From: Nitrospiraceae bacterium
Lineage (GTDB): Bacteria > Nitrospirota > Nitrospiria > Nitrospirales > Nitrospiraceae
Assembly (NCBI GenBank): GCA_919902505.1
Contig: CAKKRE010000024.1
Location: 1 to 34,656, forward strand
Length of the DNA stretch: 34,656 nucleotides
Reading direction: 5' to 3'
Of the stretch, positions 29,354 through 34,656 are shown one piece after another (positions within the stretch are counted from its first letter, which is position 1; every line of letters begins with the position of its first letter). Below the pieces are notes generated by a model. It made no database searches, had not been told where the DNA came from, and saw only the letters and a program-made list of their open reading frames with translations. Made by a program: the position numbers and the translations under genes.

Positions 29354-31216
29354 ATGGATTATCAGGTTTCCGCCAGAAAATACCGGCCGGGGACGTTTGA
29401 CGACGTCATCGGGCAGTCGCACGTCGTGCAGACGTTGATGAACTCGATCGCGACGAAGCGGATCGCCCATGCGTTCCTCTTTTCTGGTACCCGCGGGGTG
29501 GGAAAAACGACGGTGGCCAGGATTTTGGCCAAAGCGCTGAATTGCGAGCAGGGGCCGACGGGAACGCCGTGCAACACTTGTGCGAATTGCCAGGAGATTA
29601 CGCAGGGCACGTCGGTGGACGTGGTCGAGATCGACGGGGCCTCGAACACCAGCGTGGACGACGTTCGCGAGATTCGCGAGAATGTAAAGTTTATGCCGTT
29701 TCGGGGGCAGTATCGGGTCTACATTATCGACGAAGTGCACATGCTCTCCAATTCGGCGTTCAACGCTCTGCTGAAAACGCTGGAAGAGCCCCCCGCCCAT
29801 GTCGTGTTCATCTTTGCGACGACAGAAATTCATAAGATTCCCGCGACGATCCTGTCACGTTGTCAGCACTACAATTTTCGCCGGATCTCCAAAGCCGAGA
29901 TCGTGCAACGGTTGCGGCATGTCGCCGATCAAGACGGGTTGACCATCGAAGACCGCAGCCTGCTGGCCCTGGCGCGGGCCAGCGAAGGCAGCATGCGTGA
30001 CGGGCTCAGTTTGCTGGATCAGATCATTGCGTTCGGCGGCAATACGATTCGCCACGAGGATCTCGAAGCGTTGCTCGGCGCGGTTCCGCAGGAACGTATA
30101 CGGGCCATGGTCGAAGCGGTGATCCAGCAGGACAGCGCCAAGGCGCTGCAGGTCATCGCGGCGTTGTTGGATCAAGGACATGATGTGCGCGCCTACTGCG
30201 CCGATCTGGTGGAATATGTGCGGAATATGCTGGTGGCGGCGGTGGTGCCGTCAGGCCCCGAGCTGCGGAGTCTCATTGAAGCGACCGAGGAAGATTTGAT
30301 GCAGCTCGCTCGCGATGCCGAACGGTTTACCGTCGAGCAATTGCAGGAACTGTTTCGGATGTATGCGGCCGCAGAAGATAGCTTACGTGTGAGCGCCCAC
30401 CCGCGGTTTGTGCTTGAAACAGCGGCGGTTCGTGCGACCCGCCTATTGCGACCCGCGGAGGTCCAACCGGCATCCAGCCGCCTCGCTGTTCAGCTTGAGA
30501 AGCCGGCAGCCGACCGCCGGGTCGTGACACAGACGCTTGCGCAATCTCAGGATAAGGCGACACCGTCTCCTACGCCTGTGGTCAAAACTGCTGGTGCGAA
30601 AGTCAGTCAGGACAACGTTGCAAAGGCGCCTGCTGCGAGCGGGAGCGGCCCGAAGACTTCCTCGGCCGCCCGTCCGCGTGAAGTGGCGGCTCCGCCTGCT
30701 CGCCCGCCTGCTGTTGCCCCCTCGGCTCCCGCGGTTGTTCCTGCTTCCGTTGCGCCGGGTCAGCAGGAACCCAAGGCGACCTCTGCTGCCGCGGTCGAAG
30801 TGAATTGGGAGCAGTTCCAAGAAGCGGTCTCCACAAATCATCCCAATATCGCGCCCTTCCTTGAAATGGGCCGTCTGGTCAAGATCGAGGGCGGGTTGAT
30901 CACGTTGGGGTTTGCCAAGCAGGCCACGACCGCGCGGTCGATGTTGGAGAAGGAAGACAACCTGCAAGCCTTGGCGGCGTTGGGAGAAAGTCTCTACGGG
31001 TGTGCCGTACGAATTCGAATCGTCGAGGTGGCGGAGCAGGATCCAGGGGCCGCCCCTACGATGAAACAGATCCGGGTTGCGAAGGAGCAGGAACAACGCC
31101 TGATCCTGACGCAACAGGCGAAGGCGCACCCCCTTGTTAAACAAGCCCTGGAGATGTTCGGCGGAGAGCTGGCGGAAGTTCGCACGACGGCTCCGGCGCA
31201 GGAGGTACAGGAATGA
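29354..31216 (+). CDS. dnaX: DNA polymerase III subunits gamma and tau
   Basis: Clamp-loader ATPase of the replisome. 620 residues. The AAA+ part has Walker A Gly-Thr-Arg-Gly-Val-Gly-Lys-Thr (45-52), zinc ligands Cys64, Cys73, Cys76 and Cys79, Walker B Ile-Ile-Asp-Glu-Val-His (124-129) and the Ser-Arg-Cys sensor near 169. Residues about 370-475 form an Ala/Pro-rich linker. A C-terminal domain (about 480-610) is of tau type. I see no A-rich slippery site for a programmed shorter gamma form. Its last four bases overlap the ybaB start (ATGA). The order dnaX-ybaB-recR is conserved widely. Confidence 0.97.
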   Translation: MDYQVSARKYRPGTFDDVIGQSHVVQTLMNSIATKRIAHAFLFSGTRGVGKTTVARILAKALNCEQGPTGTPCNTCANCQEITQGTSVDVVEIDGASNTSVDDVREIRENVKFMPFRGQYRVYIIDEVHMLSNSAFNALLKTLEEPPAHVVFIFATTEIHKIPATILSRCQHYNFRRISKAEIVQRLRHVADQDGLTIEDRSLLALARASEGSMRDGLSLLDQIIAFGGNTIRHEDLEALLGAVPQERIRAMVEAVIQQDSAKALQVIAALLDQGHDVRAYCADLVEYVRNMLVAAVVPSGPELRSLIEATEEDLMQLARDAERFTVEQLQELFRMYAAAEDSLRVSAHPRFVLETAAVRATRLLRPAEVQPASSRLAVQLEKPAADRRVVTQTLAQSQDKATPSPTPVVKTAGAKVSQDNVAKAPAASGSGPKTSSAARPREVAAPPARPPAVAPSAPAVVPASVAPGQQEPKATSAAAVEVNWEQFQEAVSTNHPNIAPFLEMGRLVKIEGGLITLGFAKQATTARSMLEKEDNLQALAALGESLYGCAVRIRIVEVAEQDPGAAPTMKQIRVAKEQEQRLILTQQAKAHPLVKQALEMFGGELAEVRTTAPAQEVQE

Positions 31217-31536
31217 AGAGTCCATTCGGGAATATGTCCAACATCTTGAAGCAAGCCCAGGCCATGCAGGAACAGATGGCCAAGGTGCAGGAGCAGGCCG
31301 CGACCAAGACCGTTTCCGGGACTGCGGGTGGCGGGATTGTGACGGTCACGGTCAACGGGGCCATGGACCTGCTGAGTGTGAAGATCGATCCGGAAGTCGT
31401 GAAGGCCGGCGATGTCGAGATGCTGCAGGATTTGGTCGTGGCGGCCGGCAACGATGCGCTGAAAAAATCCCGTGAAATGATGGCCGAAGAGATGAAGGCC
31501 GTGACGGGCGGGATGAAGATCCCCGGTTTGTTTTGA
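31213..31536 (+). CDS. ybaB: YbaB/EbfC nucleoid-associated protein
   Basis: DNA-binding dimer of 107 residues. The N-terminal helix (Asn-Ile-Leu-Lys-Gln-Ala-Gln-Ala-Met-Gln) leads to the strand region Gly-Gly-Gly-Ile-Val-Thr-Val-Thr-Val-Asn-Gly. A Leu-x-Ser-Val-Lys-Ile-Asp-Pro-Glu-Val motif and a C-terminal helix follow. Normal family length (E. coli 109). The ATG overlaps the dnaX stop by four bases, which enforces coupled translation. recR follows after 36 bases. Confidence 0.95.
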   Translation: MKSPFGNMSNILKQAQAMQEQMAKVQEQAATKTVSGTAGGGIVTVTVNGAMDLLSVKIDPEVVKAGDVEMLQDLVVAAGNDALKKSREMMAEEMKAVTGGMKIPGLF

Positions 31537-31572
31537 TGGCGGCGGCGTGCTTCCCGGATGTGATGATGCGTT

Positions 31573-32175
31573 ATGAGTGTTGATCAGCAGGGTCTGTTGG
31601 CGAAGTTAGTGCGGGAGTTGGTGCGTCTGCCCGGGATCGGCCAGAAAAGCGCGCAACGGCTGGCCTTTCATCTGCTCAAGGCTGAACGGGACGATGCGAT
31701 GCGCCTCGCCGAGGCGATTCAGGCGGTGAAGGACGGACTGTCGTTTTGCCGACAATGCCGGAATATTGCCGAGGGGGAACTCTGTGAGTTCTGCCGGGAT
31801 CCCAAGCGGGATCGCAGCAAGATCCTCGTCATTGAAGAGCCCAGCACGTTGTACGCAATAGAACGGGCCGGCGGCTATCGAGGCCTGTATCACGTCCTGC
31901 TCGGGGTGTTGTCTCCGCTGGATGGCGTCGGACCATCGGACATTCGCGCCGAAGAGTTGCTGGATCGAGTGAAGGCGGGAGGGGTGGAAGAGGTCATCGT
32001 GGCGACGAACCCCACGATTGAAGGGGAGGCGACCGCCATCTACTTGACCCGGCTCTTGAAGCCGCATCATGTTCGGGTAACCCGCATCGCTTATGGCATT
32101 CCTGTCGGGATGGATATCGAGTATGCGGACGAAGTGACCCTCGTCAAGTCGATCGAGGGCCGGAGGGATCTCTGA
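31573..32175 (+). CDS. recR: Recombination mediator protein RecR
   Basis: Acts with RecO and RecF to load RecA at single-strand gaps. 200 residues (E. coli 201). A helix-hairpin-helix at 15-35 (Leu-Pro-Gly-Ile-Gly-Gln-Lys-Ser-Ala) is followed by a C4 zinc finger (Cys59, Cys62, Cys71, Cys74). The Toprim domain (about 80-175) has Val-Ile-Glu-Glu-Pro, and the C-terminus has Gly-Ile-Pro-Val-Gly-Met-Asp-Ile-Glu-Tyr-Ala-Asp. The ribosome site before the ATG is weak. Third gene of dnaX-ybaB-recR. Confidence 0.97.
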   Translation: MSVDQQGLLAKLVRELVRLPGIGQKSAQRLAFHLLKAERDDAMRLAEAIQAVKDGLSFCRQCRNIAEGELCEFCRDPKRDRSKILVIEEPSTLYAIERAGGYRGLYHVLLGVLSPLDGVGPSDIRAEELLDRVKAGGVEEVIVATNPTIEGEATAIYLTRLLKPHHVRVTRIAYGIPVGMDIEYADEVTLVKSIEGRRDL

Positions 32176-32230
32176 CCGGGATTTTCTGCCTCGGGCATGG
32201 TGATGCTTTGGCGAAGCCTCGAAGAACCGA

Positions 32231-32260
32231 TTGACCCCTTTGATTTCCGGCTGCTATAGT
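32231..32260 (+). promoter_or_regulatory. Sigma-70 promoter of the DksA-type gene
   Basis: TTGACC (32231-32236), 18 bases, TATAGT (32255-32260). The start site near 32267 gives a leader of about 50 bases to the ATG at 32316, so the gene is probably independent of recR. Confidence 0.55.
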
Positions 32261-32315
32261 CGAATTTCTGTATACGGCCTGAAGACAATACCGGCATCTC
32301 GGTTTCGAGTATTCG

Positions 32316-32723
32316 ATGAAGACTCCCGCGAAAAAAACCACGGTAGCTCGGCGAAAGCCACCCAAGGCAAACGGGGTCAAGTATCCCGATATCCTGGCGG
32401 ACCTTGAGGGCCAGCGTGCGGCGATTTTGGCTGAAGCCGGCGTGGTGCTGACGAGTCCGACCGGTTTGGAAGTATTCCCCGATGTGAGTGACCAGGCTTC
32501 CGCTGAGGCCGACCAGCATTTCTCGTTTCGTATTCGGGAACGAGAGCGAAAACTGCTCAAGAAAATCGATGAGGCGCTGGGGCGATTTGCCACGCAAACC
32601 TACGGCATTTGCGAGGGCTGTGAAGGCGATATTCCCTACAAGCGTCTGAAAGCCCGCCCTGTGACCACGTTATGTATTGAGTGTAAGACCAGTCAGGAAG
32701 AAGCCGAAAAGTCCCCCCGCTGA
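32316..32723 (+). CDS. dksA: DksA/TraR-family RNA-polymerase-binding regulator
   Basis: Binds the secondary channel of RNA polymerase and, with ppGpp, adjusts rRNA and stress promoters. 135 residues. A Lys-rich N-terminus is followed by a coiled coil whose tip carries the DksA signature Asp56-x-x-Asp59-x-Ala61, the acidic pair needed for activity. The block Arg-Glu-Arg-Lys-Leu-Leu-Lys-Lys-Ile-Asp-Glu-Ala-Leu comes next. The zinc finger is complete with Cys99, Cys102, Cys120 and Cys123. Both the acidic pair and all four cysteines support a genuine DksA over a minor TraR-like paralogue. E. coli DksA is 151 residues. Confidence 0.88.
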   Translation: MKTPAKKTTVARRKPPKANGVKYPDILADLEGQRAAILAEAGVVLTSPTGLEVFPDVSDQASAEADQHFSFRIRERERKLLKKIDEALGRFATQTYGICEGCEGDIPYKRLKARPVTTLCIECKTSQEEAEKSPR

Positions 32724-32790
32724 TCTGTCCCCACGTTTCTCACGTTCGGCTCCATGCCGGGCGAGTGTTCACTCTGCAATCCAAATAAGC

Positions 32791-33936
32791 TTACTGGTGT
32801 TTGAGCGCTTGGACGCGCTTTTGGGCGAGGGCGGCGCGGTCCGTTTCTTCGAGAATGCCTTCGACGAGAGCCAGGTAGGTTTCGTATTCCGTAATGGCCC
32901 GTCGCGGATTGTCATCAGCCATGGCCTCCGCCACGTTGAAGCGGGCGATAGCGTAGTTGGGGCGCAGCAAAATGGCCCTTTCGAATGAGGCCAACGCATT
33001 CTTCTTATCGCCCAATTTCCCGTACACGGCTCCGAGGTTATTGACGACTTCCGGCGAATTGGGGCGAAGGGCCAAGGAAGCGAGGAGTTCGCTTTTGGCC
33101 TTTTCCAAGTTGCCGGCCGCTTCCCAGGAGACGCCCAACCGGTGGTGAAGCTCCGCCTGCCAGATTGTACCGGTAAATCCTGAGGTGCTGGCCTTTTGGT
33201 ACGCGTCGAGGGCGATGACCTGGTTTTTCGTTCCGCAATAGGCAAGTTGCGCGGTTTGGCCACGTGCGAATTGTTGCAGCGATGCGAAGGCTTCCTTGTC
33301 CTCGGACCCCTGCGTATCGAGGTGCTGGCCGCCGGTTTGTTGCGCGGTATCGCGGAGGCGGTCAAGAAACTCCCTGCGATAGGGAGAAAAAAACTTCACG
33401 TAGGGATCGACTGTAAAGGAGGCTTCGAGCAGGCGTTGGTCGCTGCGATCGCCCAGCACGAGATATCGGGTGGTCGTTTTTTCGTCGCCGGTGTCATAGA
33501 TGGTACTGGCTTCCATGTTCTGCCGATCGGCCAACTGCGCCACGGTCAAATAGAACTCCAGACTGGGCTTCAGTCGGGAGAGGGTGTATCGCAGCGTCTT
33601 GTAAGGAGCCAGATCGAGTCCGGAACGAAACACGAACAGCATGCCGACCAAGGTTCCGTCTTCGTCGAAAAAATACGACTCCTCGCTCTTGGAGCGGCTG
33701 TGTTCAGACGGGATCCGAAGTTCCTGCCCGCTGCCCCAGGCGTGAGTGTGGGGGATGACTCCAGGATGTGCGGCTAGGAATGTCTGGCGGGAATCGCAGA
33801 GTTTGGTGGGTCCCAGCAGGTCAAGATCACTCTCGGAGGGAGGAAGCGGGGGTCTTGCCGGTGGCGGCGTTTCGCATCCCGCCCAGAGGGCGCAGGCAGC
33901 GAGCAAGAACGGCAGCAGTGAGAGTTGACGATACAT
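32791..33936 (-). CDS. TPR-repeat lipoprotein
   Basis: 381-residue lipoprotein with signal peptide and lipobox Leu-Trp-Ala-Gly-Cys (Cys21), followed by a Pro-rich linker. Residues 40-215 are an unrecognised domain with several acidic and aromatic patches. Residues about 235-350 contain three to four tetratricopeptide repeats (for example Ala-Leu-Arg-Pro-Asn-Ser-Pro-Glu-Val-Val-Asn-Asn-Leu-Gly, then Ala-Leu-Ala-Ser-Phe-Glu-Arg-Ala). This is a scaffold for protein complexes at the membrane. It is convergent with the DksA gene, 67 bases apart. No strong ribosome site precedes the ATG. Function unknown. Confidence 0.85.
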   Translation of the reverse strand: MYRQLSLLPFLLAACALWAGCETPPPARPPLPPSESDLDLLGPTKLCDSRQTFLAAHPGVIPHTHAWGSGQELRIPSEHSRSKSEESYFFDEDGTLVGMLFVFRSGLDLAPYKTLRYTLSRLKPSLEFYLTVAQLADRQNMEASTIYDTGDEKTTTRYLVLGDRSDQRLLEASFTVDPYVKFFSPYRREFLDRLRDTAQQTGGQHLDTQGSEDKEAFASLQQFARGQTAQLAYCGTKNQVIALDAYQKASTSGFTGTIWQAELHHRLGVSWEAAGNLEKAKSELLASLALRPNSPEVVNNLGAVYGKLGDKKNALASFERAILLRPNYAIARFNVAEAMADDNPRRAITEYETYLALVEGILEETDRAALAQKRVQALKHQ

Positions 33937-34050
33937 GGCCGGATTCGATGTCCCGGTTCAGCGTAGAACAGGATTTCGGAGGAGAGCATACCTGAATGGC
34001 TAGGGAGATGCGACTGGCAGTCGGACGGGGCAGGACACGCTCACCTCGCC

Positions 34051-34068
34051 GCCGGGAGAGGTCCCGGC
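34051..34068 (-). other. GC-rich stem-loop after the small lipoprotein gene
   Basis: GCCGGGA and TCCCGGC pair perfectly with a four-base loop, 20 bases beyond the stop at 34089. No T-run follows, so termination is only a possibility. Confidence 0.3.
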
Positions 34069-34088
34069 CGGCAAGGTCTCGAGCAGGG

Positions 34089-34418
34089 TTACCGTCGCTG
34101 CGAGTCGATCATGGAATCTTCGGATGTATAACCGAAGAGGTAGGGTGCGTGTTTGGCAATGGCATAGAGGGGGCGGTTCACGGTGTAGTCAACGAGGTGG
34201 CCGACTGGATGGAGGATGAACGCAGCCCATCGATAAGGGTGGTCATTGGCTTGTGAGGCGGCCATGGGATCGGAATAGACCAGTGAGGTGCTGTCCATCG
34301 CACTATAAATACTGAGCGGCGCATTATAGTTCTGGTCTTGTGTCGCCACCTGATTGGTGGTCGAGCAGCCTGTGGTTAAAACCAGTCCCAATATGATCGT
34401 TGCTGCAGTCCCGCGCAT
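34089..34418 (-). CDS. Small hypothetical lipoprotein
   Basis: 109-residue protein. The signal peptide ends in Leu-Thr-Thr-Gly-Cys (Cys18), a lipobox. The mature part has no recognised domain, but a hydrophobic segment with aromatics (about 64-80) and Tyr/Pro-rich stretches suggest association with a membrane. The start at 34418 is chosen because GAGAGG lies six bases upstream; an in-frame ATG ten codons earlier sits within the leader hairpin region. A promoter and a 5' stem-loop precede it. Function unknown. Confidence 0.75.
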   Translation of the reverse strand: MRGTAATIILGLVLTTGCSTTNQVATQDQNYNAPLSIYSAMDSTSLVYSDPMAASQANDHPYRWAAFILHPVGHLVDYTVNRPLYAIAKHAPYLFGYTSEDSMIDSQRR

Positions 34419-34441
34419 ACCATGCCTCTCTTTCTTCTGTC

Positions 34442-34470
34442 GGAACATTCGTAAAAACGAAGTCTGTTCC
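34442..34470 (-). other. Stem-loop at the 5' end of the small lipoprotein mRNA
   Basis: GGAACA pairs with TGTTCC and, inside it, TTCGT pairs with ACGAA around an AAAA loop, with a three-base bulge. It lies right at the predicted transcription start and upstream of the ribosome-binding site, so it may protect the mRNA or regulate it. Confidence 0.45.
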
Positions 34471-34480
34471 TTGTGAGAAA

Positions 34481-34509
34481 AGTCTAGCTCAGGCGCTTGA
34501 TTCTGTCCA
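34481..34509 (-). promoter_or_regulatory. Candidate sigma-70 promoter of the small lipoprotein gene
   Basis: On the minus strand TGGACA (34509-34504) and TAGACT (34486-34481) are 17 bases apart. The start site would be near 34474, at the top of the stem-loop described separately. Confidence 0.5.
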
Positions 34510-34600
34510 GTTGAGGGCGCGGGTAGCTGGCTGCCGTAGGATGTCGAGATAAATTGAGCTGTTGCAGGATGGTAGTGGTGTTGGACGGTCGGAATATGAA

Positions 34601-34656
34601 TGGTGGGCGATACTGGTATCGAACCAGTGGCCTCTTCCGTGTGAAGGAAGCGCTCT
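34601..34656 (-). tRNA. tRNA-Val (anticodon CAC), 5' part outside window
   Basis: The visible 3' part reads, on the minus strand, anticodon stem CTTCC, loop TTCACAC, GGAAG, then T-arm ACTGG-TTCGATA-CCAGT, acceptor strand ATCGCCC, discriminator A and encoded CCA. Anticodon CAC reads GUG codons. The acceptor 5' strand, D-arm and position 8-26 lie beyond the window end. Confidence 0.93.

Noticed and set aside
29354-31216. Programmed frameshift in dnaX producing a short gamma form
   Set aside because: No A-rich slippery heptamer with a following stem-loop was seen in the linker region.
30443-31225. Long open frame antisense to dnaX (about 260 codons)
   Set aside because: It lies wholly within dnaX, is extremely Arg-rich and low complexity, has no domain, and is the usual shadow of a GC-rich gene.

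Overview
The window reads as a chromosomal stretch of a diderm, GC-rich bacterium. Lipoprotein signals, OmpA-type peptidoglycan binders, a DUF481-type outer-membrane protein and an AsmA protein all point to an outer membrane. The overall mix (HEAT-repeat exported proteins, PilZ pair, Rab-like GTPase operon, tig-clpP-clpX behind a tRNA, tRNA-Ser/ffs/dnaX/ybaB/recR) resembles Nitrospira (Nitrospirota). That assignment is an inference from protein flavour and gene order, not a database result. No insertion sequence, integrase, prophage or CRISPR array is visible.

Layout. 1-5.3 kb: the end of an unidentified gene, a small Ala/Pro-tailed protein, a minus-strand operon (exported protein, class-I glutamine-amidotransferase-like gamma-glutamyl hydrolase, APC amino-acid permease), a hypothetical protein and an M24 peptidase. 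5.3-8.4 kb: a TatA-type protein with a very long tail, a HEAT-repeat lipoprotein and two tandem PilZ paralogues. 8.5-12.2 kb: tRNA-Leu, trigger factor, ClpP and ClpX, a protein folding and degradation operon ending in a clear terminator. 12.4-15.1 kb: a second exported HEAT protein, a 360-bp non-coding gap, and a Tat-exported ABC substrate-binding protein broken by a frameshift and an amber codon.

15.2-19.9 kb is an envelope cluster on the minus strand: DUF481 outer-membrane protein, MscL, and two OmpA-like coiled-coil lipoproteins. 20.2-25.6 kb is the most distinctive region, also on the minus strand. It encodes a coiled-coil protein, an inner-membrane protein that joins a Roadblock-like cytoplasmic part to a periplasmic OmpA domain, a Ras/Rab-like small GTPase with an altered switch II, a PAS plus sigma-54 AAA+ activator overlapping the GTPase gene, and a small LuxR-type regulator. 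I infer a signalling pathway in which a GTPase module touching the cell wall feeds a sigma-54 transcriptional output. MscS and a repeat-bearing AsmA protein lie just upstream (25.7-28.6 kb), so the whole 15-28.6 kb stretch is devoted to the cell envelope and mechanical or osmotic stress.

28.8-32.2 kb is conserved information-processing core on the plus strand: tRNA-Ser, a decayed tRNA-like element, SRP RNA, dnaX, ybaB and recR. It is followed by a DksA-type regulator. The window closes with two minus-strand lipoproteins (one TPR) and the 3' part of a tRNA-Val.
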